Positions 1 to 11,486 of a DNA stretch of 64,000 nucleotides are shown piece after piece. This stretch comes from Strix aluco. Taxonomy: Eukaryota; Chordata; Aves; Strigiformes; Strigidae. The stretch lies in the NCBI RefSeq assembly GCF_031877795.1, contig NC_133932.1, positions 20,090,180 to 20,154,179 on the forward strand. Reading direction: 5' to 3'. How positions within the stretch are numbered: the first letter of the stretch is position 1; each line of letters opens with the position of its first letter. Below the pieces are notes generated by a model. The model worked only from the letters and a program-made list of their open reading frames with translations, was not told the origin of the DNA and searched no databases. Made by a program: the position numbers and the translations under genes.

Positions 1-1432
1 AGCAATGTCCAGCAGATGTATTGCCTGTCCTGTGTGGTCTTCCCAGGACAGCCTACTCCTCGGAGCAGTGACACCAGTGCTATTTCCAATCACTTCTCTC
101 TTTTCATCCCTTCATTGCAACCTTGTGGTGAGTCAGAACAGTTATATTTATGTCTAAAAGAGCCAGGTTTTGTGTAAGTTATTTTATTTTTCAGCAATCT
201 CTCTCATCTGCTTAGTCAGGGGCTGGCAGCCCCCATGGTGGGGAGTATCTCCAGCTCATTTTGCTCCACGGCTCCATTTGCCTCTTGCACAGGGTTCCCA
301 GCCCAACCAAAGACAGGAGCCAAATATATCTCGTGCACAGTAGAGCAATGGCTCCAGTTCCCCACCCCCAGCAGCTTGCTGACCTGGAGACCTCTGGGCA
401 TAAACAAAGTACACTGTTAGTGGAAAATTGGTGCAGCCCCCATAAAGTCCTTAGGAAACATGTGAGCCCGGATGGAGCCAGCTGTTCTGCGTGGGAAGGC
501 GAGAGGTTAGCCCAGATGATGCGGAAGAGAAAGGCAAGCCAGAGCTGGAGCACATTATTTGTCTTGTGGCCGAGAAGATGAGTGGCTTGGGCTGGATGTG
601 GGTGAATGGCGCTCGGCCACGTTTTGAGGAGTGACCTCCAAGGCAAACTGAAAAAGCCATAGATGTCAGCTCTTGTGAAAAGGATGTTGGAAACCCCACA
701 GCCCCGGGAGGCTGATAGTGCAGTGTATTTCTATTTGTAACCATTAGCTGGGTCTTTGCACAAGCTTACTGTCACCTGCAGTTTTATCTTCACAGTGGGA
801 GGCGCAAAGCCAGTAAGGGGGCAGTTGCATGTGCTGTCTACTGCACAGCTCCTCCCTTTGCTTGTGGACTGATATCATGTGATAGATAAGCATCCTGGCT
901 ACCCAAGGAGAAAAGATCTCTTCTGTACAACCTGTTGCGTCCGGTGATTCAGGTTGCAAAGGTTGTTTCAAACACAATCTATGTTCTGGGGTCTGGGATG
1001 GATGTGACTATGGATTCTGCGAAACACATGTGTTGAGCAGGGCGATTTGTTAGTGCTAATGGGGAGGCCATAGCTTTTTAGCCTCATGCTGAAATCTGAC
1101 TGGGCTCTGTATGTGCATGTTGGGGGTAATCTGGACTCACACACTGAAAGCCCTCCCTCATACCACTGCCATAGATTTGAGACTCAAAGAAGAGGGTGAG
1201 GCAGCATCCTCTTTGTGAAGTGAGTTGAAATGGTCCAGTTTTCCTTCAGAAGTTTCTGAGTAACCAGCCATGTTAACACAGCTGCAGCTGTGTCTCCACA
1301 GGGATGTTGTTTTTTCAAACTGAAACCAAGAACAATTCCCTCAAAGATGCACTGAGGGTAGGAGTGATTATGCTGGAAGGAGCAGTGTTGTCGCTTGAGT
1401 GGTGCTTTGGCTCAGAACTCCTTCCTCAAAAT
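1..1432. other. Non-coding unique sequence
   Basis: I see no gene, exon or recognisable repeat here. Overlapping short open frames occur on both strands near 212-744, but they are mutually contradictory and carry no recognisable domain or codon pattern, so I treat them as chance frames. The base composition is ordinary mixed avian intergenic or intronic DNA. Confidence 0.6.
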
Positions 1433-1506
1433 TGGAGAACCGTAGGATCAAAGCTTAATTTAGGCTGGAAGTGATGCCCCTGGAGGCCATCTAGTCCAAG
1501 TTCCAA
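1433..1506 (-). mobile_element. CR1 LINE 3'-terminal fragment
   Basis: Read on the minus strand, this segment follows the typical CR1 3' tail: 'ggactagatggcctccag', then a 'cttccagcct' block, then a degenerate relic of the terminal 'ATTCTATGAT'-type octamer end. It is short and diverged, so it is an old truncated insertion. The downstream boundary is uncertain because similarity fades after about 1506. The identification rests on remembered CR1 3' end features, not on a search. Confidence 0.65.
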
Positions 1507-2464
1507 TGAACCCCTGAATGAAGCAGATAGACTGTGAAGCATTGTCTTGTTGCTGAGTAGAGAAACTTTGGAAATAAATCTTGACTTGTTGGGTTTCAGT
1601 GGGACTTTTGCAGTAATGTAAGAGGTGTCAGGGGTTTGTCTTGGCTGTAGATAGCATCCAGACTCTTGGATGCCCATGTAACCCTCCAGAAAGGTGGTGG
1701 TGCTTGTCCAAGCACAATCCCTCACTTCATCATGGATAACACTGCTGCCTTCACCATTCCCTGCTGTATCTGGCTGGGACAGTATGCTCTGGGCCCATCA
1801 CTGTGGTTGTGCTCTCCTTGCTTTGACTGGGTAAATAATGGCCTCTTTCCCCTTCTGCAGTGACTGTATGTCAGTGCAGTGAAGGAAACACAAGGGCTGC
1901 ATCACACGCTGCTTTAGCCCCCCTGATGAAGGGATGGTAGGAATGTGGTGTGTGGGGCAGGCATGCGTGGACCCAGAAGCAGACCAGCTGGGAGAAGGCC
2001 ATCTTTGACATCTTGCAGCTTTACGCAGGTGGTGGTTTTGCCTTGCTGCTCCCTATTCCTGATGGTGATCTGCACACCTCTCCTCCCACCTTTTTGCAGC
2101 CAGGAGAAGAAAGGAAGATGCTTAAAAACCTGTGTCTTTAAAAAGCAGATGCTCCTTGTAGCTAGAAGCAGTCATGCCCTGTTGTACCCTTGGTAGAAGG
2201 TGTATCTTGTCACACAGAAGGTTATTGTGTCCAGCGTTTCTGCTCTCTGGGTCTCTGAGCATGTGCTCTCAGGGGCCCAAACCCTTCCCCAGACCTCCCA
2301 GGTTTGCATGAGTTTGCAGCTGTGCTTCCTGCTACTGGTTGGTCTGGATGTACAAAGGGAACAAATGTTGGATGTTATTTAGCACTTCAGTCAGGTCGTG
2401 CTGCAGCCAGGAAGCGCAATAGCTTGTAATGGAGAACATATGGAATCTCACGCAAACACACTCA
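1507..2464. other. Non-coding unique sequence
   Basis: No gene or repeat is recognised. Short frames at 1666-1863 and 1945-2196 on the + strand have no domain, no flanking splice signals that I could pair, and no plausible protein composition. Confidence 0.55.
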
Positions 2465-2595
2465 CTCGCTCTGTCCTTGTTTCCCTGCCTGTAAAATGGA
2501 AATAATAATTCAGTATCTCAAAGAAGAGTTGTGGGGGGTTTGCTTAACAAATTAAGATTTGCGAGACACTCACAGTCCTTCATCCAGAAGGGGTG
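2465..2595 (+). mobile_element. MIR-like SINE relic
   Basis: The core 'ctgcctgtaaaatggaaat' followed by 'aataattcagtatctcaaag', then 'gagttgtggggg', matches the order of the MIR core and 3' part (a 'cctcatctgtaaaatggg' block, an 'aataat' block, then 'gttgtgagg'). MIRs are ancient tRNA-derived SINEs shared by amniotes and survive in birds as diverged fragments. The orientation is inferred from block order; the ends are approximate. Confidence 0.6.
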
Positions 2596-4199
2596 ACAGG
2601 AGGGTGTTGGGTTTTTAATTGCAGGAGCATTGCCAGTCTGTCTCCTTCCCTCGCACCCGATGAAAAGAAGATGCTGGGTGGCCTGTTATGAATGGCAGGC
2701 TGTGGTGCACGGGCCCCTCAGTGGCCCCTGAGGACACGGGGACCTCTGGGGATCCTGCTGTACTGGATGGGGACAGAGCAGTGGAGCGACCCACCTGTGT
2801 CCATCTGGTGATGGCTACCCCACAGCCCTTGCGGTGACAGTACCCGAGGCGTGATCAGTCCCGCTCGGGGGTGTTGGATGATTTCTCTGGCCCTGTCGTC
2901 CATGTAGATGACTGGGTCTGTTTCTCACTGGTTGTGTGGAAAACTGGTACCGTCCCATGCAGCCGTCCTTGCACACATGCTGACTCCAAGAGCGGTAGCA
3001 TTGAAAAATGTCCCCACAGATAAGAATATTTCCCCAGATAATAACATAAAGTAAAAGCAAGAGACTATTTATTTATTTTTTCCTCTTCCACCTCCTTTTT
3101 TTTTTTAGTGAGGCTTTTTATTTTGCCTTCAAGGAAAGCAGTACATATCTTTATCTTAGAACTGTTTTTAAAAAATCATTTTCCTTTTCCATACTGACCT
3201 TTCTGAGGCAGATGAAAGGAACAGCCTTTAGAGAAGAAAGCTGGGTAAGGCAGAAACCCCTCCTCTTCCTCATCCTCATCCAGGGCACTGTGTCCTTGTT
3301 CCCTCCATTCTTCACTCTTGGCGTTGGTTTCTAGGGGAGGAGGGCATCAGCTCTGTTCTGTTTCCTGATTGACAGGCTCTCACACACACACGGGTTGGTT
3401 GATGTTTTCTCCTCCTGAGCCCAGAACACTGATGTGACGAGCTTGAGGCTCAAGACCTTTCAAGAGTGAAAGTCTGGGCTCCCGTAACACAGGAGGTCCT
3501 CTCCAGTCTTCTGTGGCAGGGGTTGTAAGTCGTCCTCCTGGTGCCCAAAGCCACCTGAGAAGCAGGGTGGCTGAGCTGCACTGTGACCGGTGGTGTTTGC
3601 ATTTGGTCAGGGCGAGACCATGTCCCCCAGTATTTCAGTATGGCCTGAAAACCTGGGAAATTGTCCCTGAAACCCCAGCTGCTGCTACCTGGCCAGGGAA
3701 ACCAAATGACTGGGAGAGCTCCCCGGGGCCAGCAGTGTGAAAGAAGGTCCCTGGCAGCCCCCCCTGAGAGGCAGGGTTGGAGCCGGCACTGTTGCCAGGC
3801 CAGGAACTCATCCTGGCAATCCTGCACAGTAGCTGGTGAAAATCTGTCAAAGCTGAGATGCACTGAGCAAACCAGCTCGCCAGTAAATGAAGTGGCACTT
3901 TTCCAGAGAAATTTTCGCTCAGCAGAAACTGTGCGGCTGCATCTGATATGGACTCTGTAAATGGCCATTAGCCTGTTGCAGATGAGAGCAATATAATTGA
4001 ATTTAAGGAAAAGGTTTAGGAGGGAATAAACCTTTTATTTTGCATAGTTTCCCAGAAACTTTTTTTTTTTTTCTCCAGTTGATAGCTGACAATGTCAATA
4101 GGTTGCAGTTAATACATGGAGACAAAAATAAGAACCAAGGGAGGGCAAATGAGAAAGAAAACTAGGGATGTCCATCTTCACTAGAGCTGGGTGTATGTA
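2596..4199. other. Non-coding sequence with minor low-complexity runs
   Basis: No coding exon is supported. The largest frame (3450-3968, minus strand, 172 codons) is contradicted by several overlapping + strand frames across the same bases and shows no domain, signal peptide or coiled coil. Short T-runs occur near 3098-3108 and 4061-4072, and there is a brief CA-rich run near 3381-3391. Confidence 0.55.
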
Positions 4200-5520
4200 G
4201 CAATAAACGTTCACAAAATGTGCTTGTGAATAAAACATGCAGCCTGTCTTCCTTAGCGATTGTGACCCATTTTATTCCCAAGCACTCTGTTGAAAAAAAA
4301 AATTTCTATCCACAAAGATGTTCACGAAAGCAAGCTATCTTTTAGAGTAATGTGAATAAATATAATTGAATGCTCAGGCTGGCGTTATTCTCAAAGCCAT
4401 TTTGAAGAGCCCTATCAGTTGCATAATAGGCTCGTGGAACAATTCGACATGATTGCAAGTAACTGGCGATGAGGAGAGGATGTTTCTCCCGTGTATGAAG
4501 CATGGTGCCTAGCTAGAAGCGATACAGGATGACTTACATGACCAATGGCAAAATGTAAATGGTGAGTGAGGAGTAGGATATTTTCAGCAAAAAGGTCCCA
4601 ACTAAGCCATATGTTAAAATGCCTTCACGCAAACTGCTTGTCACAGCCATCTGAAAAGCAATCCTGTCTGTAAGTAGACAGGCTGCTGGCTGATAATTCG
4701 GGGACAGATAACGGAGCTGCGTTTGTCGGAGGATTTATCTGCAGTGAGCAATTTGATCAGCTTTAATCATATGTGACAGCAATGTGAAGTGCAAAGTTGT
4801 GGTCAATCAGTTTGAATTAATCCCTCCATCAATGTCACTGAACCGAAGATTGGGGCAAGTTGGTGTTATTTTCTTGCTTAGCCCATGACCAAGAGGAACG
4901 GCTCTCCCTGCCTACAGGTATCCCCACCTTTCCTGCACTGGCCTACATTCCTCTTCGGGAGCCTTCCCTGCCCACTGTATCGAAGGTGGAGAAGGAAATG
5001 CGCTATCAGTTCACACAGAGTCCATTCACCCCTAGCTGTTGCAAAGTCCTCTCCGGTGAGTTTTTCATTTTTTTCTGTGTATAGCAGCAAGTTGCATTTC
5101 ATATGCCCAAAACGCCTGGGATTTCCCGGCGTCTCCCGGATGGCTATTACACATTAAACTATAATTGCACCGTCAGGGAGTTTTCCTTTCTGATGGTCTG
5201 CCAACACGTTCCCTTTGAAAAAATTATATCTATCGAGGTTAGCAGCTTGGGCAGGAAATAATCCAGACAAATGCAGGCTGCCCCATCTTTGGGCCAATTA
5301 ATCTGAAACAGATACAGTGAGAGGGTGATAGCGGAAATGCTGAATGAGATCTGTGGGGAGCAGACAGCAATTTAGCTGGGCTGTAAACTTGCAATTCAGA
5401 TGCTGGCAGCAGCACTCAGTGATTATGGGCCACGGAGAGGGCAGAGGAGGACTCTGATGCAGTGGGTGAGGGATGATGCATCTGCGGGCAGCACCTACAA
5501 CGTTGTGCACTTCAGGCATC
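4200..5520. promoter_or_regulatory. Candidate conserved non-coding regulatory block
   Basis: This stretch differs from its surroundings. It is AT-rich without simple repeats, and it carries dense transcription-factor-like motifs. These include a TAATCC (OTX/PITX-type) site at 4818-4823, GATA-type motifs around 4690-4740, a 'ttaatcatatg' element near 4763, and 'ccaattaatctg' near 5293. Long runs lacking microsatellite or transposon signatures are typical of vertebrate developmental enhancers. Conservation itself was not tested; this is inference from composition and motifs. A candidate exon is embedded in it (4882-5055). Confidence 0.35.
4882..5055 (+). other. Candidate cassette exon, phase 1-1, unrecognised product
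   Basis: The segment is preceded by a pyrimidine-rich tract ending in 'ttcttgcttag' and followed by 'ccg|gtgagt', which are good acceptor and donor signals. It is 174 nt (exactly 58 codons) and open in a frame entering and leaving in phase 1, so it could be skipped without a frameshift. The predicted peptide contains blocks such as HDQEERLSLP, EKEMRYQFTQ and a double cysteine near its end. I recognise no domain. The other frames are also partly open, and no neighbouring exon could be paired with it, so it may be a chance structure or a lncRNA exon. Confidence 0.2.
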
Positions 5521-8159
5521 CCAGGGCCAGCTCTGTATTGACAAACTGCTAGTTATTTCTAGAGGAAAAGGCTAGCAAAGCTGCGAGGTTAGATTAGCAT
5601 TCTGGTGGAAATAACGTATTGGTAAAGTGCAGGAGGTAAGCCTGCTTTGCTTGGACCCCTACCCAGGAAACAGTTTCCCGTGCAGTGCAGCACAGGCTGA
5701 AGGGCTGCCCCACACAGGGGCCGGATCTTGGTAATGCAGAGAGCATCCGTGGAAAATTCAGAAGGGCACTTTTTGGGCAGAAACACTTGTAGAAGGCTGG
5801 GCGGCTGCCTGGATGGAGCAGTGTGGACCACAGCAGAGCCCACGGGTAGGAAAGTTGTGAACACTTCATTCCTCTGCTCTGGAAACTCAGCAGAGTCTGC
5901 TGCAGCTGGCAATTCCTGGCAACCCCCTGGCAGGATGATAAATTAAGAAAACATGAACTAACTCAAAACATGGCAAAGTGAAGATGAAAAGCTGTGTATT
6001 AAATTTTCTTTACTCCATCTATGAGGATTTCAGACTTTTTGGCTTAGAAAGGAATGAAAAATTGTTCTGAATGCTTCATTTTGACAACACTGAAATGAAA
6101 CCTTTTAGCTGCCTTAAGAGTCGGTTGGTCACTCTCTTTTGTTTTTAACATGAACAGCTATGCAGGTTGTGATAAGCCCATGAAGGTTTTGGTGCCATTA
6201 AATCTGAATCTATGTTGGAAAAAGCATTACCAGTTGTATTCAGGTGCAGCATCAGCCTGTCGCCAGTAGTAAAGGGGGGGCCATAGCATGGGGCATGACT
6301 TTTTCCAAGGAGTGCCATGAAGGCTGTGATAAGCTTAGTAGAAATCTGATGAACATTAATCAATGGGGGAGGAATGTGCCAAAGAAAGATTTGGTAGTGA
6401 GGTCTAATAGTAAGAAGATTACCCTGAAATAATGAATGCCTTTGCACTACAAATTGATTTGGAAAAAAAAAGTTTTAACTCATTCTCTCTCTCTCTCTCT
6501 CTCCTGTTTGACTTGTAGTTATAATGCAAATAACACAGTATCTGTCAACCCTCTCTCAGAGGCTCTTCTTCCGTTCCTGACCCCACCTTAGGAAAAAACC
6601 TCAAAGCAAAACCAGAAAACCTTAGACAAAAACGTTCAGGAATGGGTAACAAGCAATATTTTTATATAGATTTCAGTCCTGCTAGTTGTGCTATTTGAGA
6701 ATGAATTGGATGCAGCAGGGCGGTCAGCAAGAGCTGTTGTTTATAGCCACTCTCCTTCAGGATACATATAAAAAACCCCAAATACATTCCCTTTATGAAA
6801 TACATAGCTGAAATGACAGGAGCTGCTATCCAAATTGCAAGCAGTACAAAAGGTGGGTCAGGTATTTGAGCTATGGGAAGAGAGGTGTGACCACAGAAGA
6901 GAGTAACTGAGTGTAAGCACAGGAGACCAGTGCAGAGCAAGGGAGGGAGCTGTATCATTTTGTGCAGGAAAGCCACACAAATATCACAGCAGCAGATAAA
7001 GGAGGATGTAAGCAAACATCAAAGAAGGGCTTGTAACATCACTTTATAGTTTTAGGGGAAACGAGCCTGAAATAGTGAATGGGAAATCTCTCCTTTGTTT
7101 CCCTTCTGTATTAGGAAAACAGGCTTTACAGTTGCTTGCATCCTCAGTTCTTCTTCCAAGGAGAGAAAGACATCCCCTGTAAGCGGCTCGCTGTGTGCCC
7201 TGCTGCAGGACAAGCAGGCTGTGAGGGCATGGCAGCAGGAGAGTGATGAGGGGCAGCTGGGGCACTCATTTTCTCTCTAACCCTCTGCTCCTCAGTTGCT
7301 CAAAACGTTTGTCTTTCAAGTAATGGTCACTGTTCCAGCCTGGGTCTGTGAAGAGAGGTTGCTTTCTCTGGAAAATGGGAAGAAATGTGGTTCAACTAAT
7401 TATTAGGAAGAAAGTAGGGATGGTCTCAGCAGCCTTTTGGCCAAAACCTGGGAGAATGAAAGGTTGAAATTAGGCAGAGAAGTAACTGCTGCTATGAAGA
7501 GCTTTCTCAACTTATGCCAGCAAAGTTGGCTTTCTTTTGAGCTCATTTTGATTGCTTTAAAATCATGTACTGTGCTTGCACGGTACTTTTTTGTGTGTCT
7601 AAGCTCTCAAAGTGAGCAGCTGAACAAGGCTTTGCAGTCTGCATGAGTGGCTGATTTCCCTGCACAGTGACAAGTCTGGTTAAATGTATCGTGGGCTGCG
7701 CACAATGGGCACAGAGCCCTGGTCTGACCCTCTGCAGAGCTTGAAGAGGGGCAGAGGACCCTGTACTGCAGCTGGTTGGTGCTTGTTAGAGATGAAGAGC
7801 GTGCTGCTGAAATGGCTGGCAGGACAGCTGGGGGAGATGCCCTTCCCTAGGGCTTTAGCAGCCCTACAGCTGCTAGTGGTCCTGGAGAACTCCTCCTAGA
7901 CCTTTCGGGGAAATGAGGTGGGCAAGAGGTACAAAAGCCAAAGCACTGGGAGATGGTAAAGCATGTGGGATATTCTGCTCTTTGAGCAAACGGGCATGAA
8001 ATCCACAGCTACTTCTCGTAGGCAGCAGTGCTTCAGAAACCTGCAGAACAAAGCTCCTATTTTACTTCTGCTTTGCTTTAAAGACAAAAATAAAACAAGC
8101 CTTCCCTTCCTCACGAACTAGAGAAAACTGTAGAAATGGACACTGAGGGGAATGACTGC
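5521..8159. other. Non-coding sequence
   Basis: No gene is supported. Frames such as 6662-7015 (minus, 117 codons) and 5589-5912 (minus, 107 codons) have no recognisable family features. One clean dinucleotide repeat interrupts the stretch (6484-6503). Confidence 0.5.
6484..6503. repeat. (TC)n microsatellite
   Basis: An uninterrupted run of TC dinucleotides of about 20 bp, likely length-polymorphic. Confidence 0.9.
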
Positions 8160-9261
8160 CTTCTCCGGGCTGGGAGGCAGGATTTCTAGCTGGGGCGGGT
8201 AGGGGGGCAGCCGTAGGGAACAAGTGACTTGCCCGAGCCATGGAGTGCTGCTAGCCTGAGGCTGCACCCAAGCGCCTTGCTCGCACGCTGCCCATCTCAC
8301 CCCACAGGGACGCAGCGCCTGAGTCAGCCCCGTCTCTCTCTGTGCAAGTGCTGGTGTGTCAGCATCTGCTATAGTCATTAAATCCATTAGCCCCCGGGCG
8401 CCCCATAAGCTGCCCACTGCCGGCCCCCCATAGACAGCAGCTTCATGCATGTGGCCATTGTCAGCCCCCCAGACAAGGGGGGGAAGGAGGTCAGGCCCAA
8501 CCCAGGAGTTTCTGGGTGCAGCAAGGAGGGGGACAAGCAGAAACGGGGGTGAGGCCAGAGGGGAGTGGCAAGGGGAAGAAACAAACCTGTCCTGCTCTTG
8601 GAGAGTGTGTGGAGGTGTGTGGGGAGGGAAAGTGGATGCCCCCCCGGTGCCCCCCAAGAGCTGGGGTAGGCCACATTTTTTCTACCCAACAGATCAGCAC
8701 AGAAATCCCTACCAGAGCCAGTCCTTTTGGACCTCTTGACCACCGCCTCCCTCTGTAGCCCGCTGCTTCCTCCTCCCGCCATGGGAAGGGGAGCAGCATC
8801 CTCAGAGGGCTGGGTAGCACCTCGAGACCTTTGGGAGTTCAGACTGGGGACCCCTGGTCGGGCTGGAGCACAGGACAGGTAAGGGGAGCTGGCAGTGCTG
8901 TGTCTGGCATCCCGTGGGATGGAAGCTCGGTCTGAACCAAAGGGGCCATTTAGCATTATGAATTATTGAGTGCTTTGCAATGCGGAGGAACCAAGTGAGC
9001 CAGCTGAGGTCGGGCAACCTGCGCTCCGCTTTTAGAAACGCTGGCTGACCCGGGGCCAAAACACCCCTTCAGCCCAGCAGAGCCACAGTGCACAGGCTGG
9101 AGCCCTCCGCAGAGAGGTGGGGCTGTGGAGGATGACAGGAGGCGATGCCAGGGGTCTTGCCGGTGGCAAGCCGAGAGCTGGGAGCGAGGGAGGTGGGGAA
9201 TGCGTTCTCCCCCTGCGACTGGGGAGAGCAGCCTGGACAGCGAGCTGTGAGCCCACTGCCA
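8160..9261. other. GC-richer non-coding stretch
   Basis: This is G/C-rich compared with its flanks, with G-runs near 8196-8203 and 8469-8483 and C-runs near 8638-8645. CpG is much sparser than in the 35-kb island, so I do not call it a promoter island. Several long overlapping frames (8118-8657 and 8387-8956 on the minus strand, 8449-8739 on the plus) are a by-product of few stop codons in GC-rich DNA. A MIR-like fragment may lie at about 8215-8300. Confidence 0.45.
8215..8300 (-). mobile_element. Possible MIR SINE fragment
   Basis: The run 'aacaagtgacttgcccgagc' resembles the MIR block 'aagtgacttgcccaaggtca', here read in MIR antisense orientation. What follows is too diverged to align by eye. 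This is a weak call based on one block of about 20 bases. Confidence 0.35.
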
Positions 9262-9440
9262 GTGCTTAATATTTATTAATGACTTGGAAAAGTTGGGGAA
9301 GCAGCGAAGCAGCAAGTTTTGCAGATGGCATGAAATCATTTAGGTTAGAGAAGACTCTGCAGGCACCCGGCGGGACTTACCCAAGGTAGGCAAAGGGGCA
9401 GGCAAACTTCACTGTTGACAAACACATCAGAGAAGGCTGC
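9262..9440 (+). pseudogene. Ancient CR1-type reverse transcriptase relic
   Basis: Frame-shifted translation gives IFINDLEKLG, then SKF, then ADGMKSFRL (corresponding to the CR1 catalytic block ADDTKLFRL). A further shift gives DLPKVGKGAGK, resembling the CR1 block just after the catalytic motif. The second catalytic aspartate is replaced (ADD to ADG) and stops and frame changes are scattered through it, so it is non-functional. It represents a small internal piece of CR1 ORF2. The + strand assignment is firm from the motif order; the limits are approximate. No 5' or 3' CR1 ends are visible next to it. Confidence 0.6.
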
Positions 9441-11265
9441 CTCCGCACTGCTGCCGCTGCCTTGCTGGCTTCTCAATCGACCACAGCCGACTGGGTGACA
9501 GCGGGGGGAGGCTGGGTGTCACCGCACACAGTTCAGTGGGAACATCTGCTCAGTCTGCAGCAGCTGTCTCAAAAGAGAACAAAATGGCTGGCTATATAAA
9601 GAACAGGATAAAAAAAAACCATGCTGAAAATACCACCTTTCTGCTGTCTAAGCAGAGTAGGTGAATTATGGGCTGGAGTCATCCTCTTGTTGCACAAGTA
9701 ACATAGACGAAGAACAGGGAGCAAAAATGGGCAAAGAAAATGATGGATGCAGAGAAACTGAAAATAGCAACTGTCTTGTTCCCACTTGTATGAGAAAGAT
9801 TGTGGTGAGATGTTTGACAATTAAAGACAAATCAGTTTATCCTCCTAAATAAGCCACAATCAAAGAGACATCCATTGACACTGATGGACAAAATGGCAAA
9901 TGTGGGCAAAGGGATGGACACTTTTAAGCAGTGCATCATCAGTCTGGGGGATGAGATGGCACAAGATGCATCATACATGCTAAGAGTCCAGCGTGATTTG
10001 TGGTAGGCCTGGATGTGCAGGTGAATCACAAAGACATTCACGTTTCATGTCAGGGTTAGGAGTTGGCATGGCAGGAACCCGCGTGCAGCTCCTAAGGGTT
10101 GCCCTCGAGGCTCCCTGCAGCTTTTCCCTGAGGCATGCTAGTGGCCACAGTGCGAAGGTGACGTTGAGCTGGGAGGGCTGGTGAGTGGCCCCTCCAAGCG
10201 CTGTGAGGCCATCAGCCAGCATGTGGGAACCATCACCATGTCTCACTTCTTCATGAAAGAGGACTGAGGTGGTGGGTTGCGCTGGGGGAAGGAGGCAGAG
10301 AAGATTGGGGTTTACATCAAAATGCCTGCTAATCCTTGCCTCTCCACCTACCTGTCAGCACCCAGGACTGCAGTTCAGTCTTGTCCCTGCAGCAGGGTGG
10401 CAGCACCTTTTTATATGGGGCTTTTGCTGCCTGGTACAGATGTCTGTGAGATAAATGCAGCATACAAAGTTTGAGCCTTGGCAGCTAATGGACAAAAAAC
10501 AAGAGTTGGAAATAGGTCGTCTTGGAGACGCATATATTCGTAACGCTGAAAAGGAGCTGCTTCTCACCTAGGATATTAACGCACTGGGGCTGTAAACAGC
10601 ATTTAGTCCCTTGCACGGGTCTTTTTAACTCCTCCAGAGCAAGGCAAGGGGAGTCATCGCTCATCACAGGCGCTCGCTGCACCACTTCGTAAAATTCTTC
10701 TAGGGTGGTTAAATCACTCAAGCAAGACAAGCCTTCGCCTCTGATACGGCTACGAAATGTGACCTAGTTAAGCCCAGCCGTTTTTGAGTGTGATGAAATG
10801 GAAGCGACTGGTGCTTGCTGAAATTTGACACCAGAAATAGGGCATTTGCTGCTCGGCCAGCAGAGCCACCGAGCCTGTGTGCGGGTGGGTTGGTGGGTGC
10901 AGGAGGCAGCACCCTGCCACAGCAACCCTGTCCCAACCCTCCTCATCCGCACGCCGTGGCTGCCCTGACAGGCACCAGGGACCCCTACAGCCCCAGCCAT
11001 CCCCCCTCTGTGCCTCACTCTCCTCCATGAAATCCAATTAAAGGGTGAAATGAATTTCGGAGTCACTGCTAGGGGCCGGGAAATATCCATGCACGAGGGG
11101 AAAAAAAAGGCCTGTCTGCTGGTGCCGGAGCAGCAGAGAACTGGCTCTGGTCTCGTTTTAAGTCCAGCCCCACTGAAAAGCTGCTGCCGTGGCTGCAAGG
11201 GAGCTATAAACGTACCATGCAATAACGTTATTGCTTTGATGGATGCTGTAAAGGCTTTGAATGCC

Positions 11266-11282
11266 TTTTTTTTTTTTTTTTT
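11266..11282. repeat. Poly-T run (17 T)
   Basis: A homopolymer of 17 T, then C, then four T. There is no adjoining retroposon body or target-site duplication that I could identify, so I record it as a simple repeat rather than a retrocopy tail. Confidence 0.85.
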
Positions 11283-11467
11283 CTTTTACACTGTGGCCTT
11301 GTACCTTGCAGCCTCCCTTGCTGTAATGTGCCGGTTTCTTTTGTAACTCAAATCCTGCCCCCTCCTCTCTCCCTATCTCTTTTAATGGGCAGAATACCTT
11401 TGTTTGCTGTCCCTTTCCTGGAGGAAAAAAGGAATGCTCTACCATTTGAGAAGAAAAAGCCTTTCCC

Positions 11468-11486
11468 CTCTCCTCTCCTCTCCTCT
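11468..11486. repeat. (CTCTC)n pyrimidine minisatellite
   Basis: About four copies of the pentamer TCTCC/CTCTC in a wholly pyrimidine strand. Confidence 0.75.

Noticed and set aside
3450..3968. 172-codon minus-strand frame
   Set aside because: No domain or signal, and it overlaps other open frames on both strands; consistent with chance.
8118..9339. Possible second CpG island or gene
   Set aside because: G/C-rich but CpG is much sparser than at 35 kb. The frames conflict with one another, and no start or splice architecture was found.
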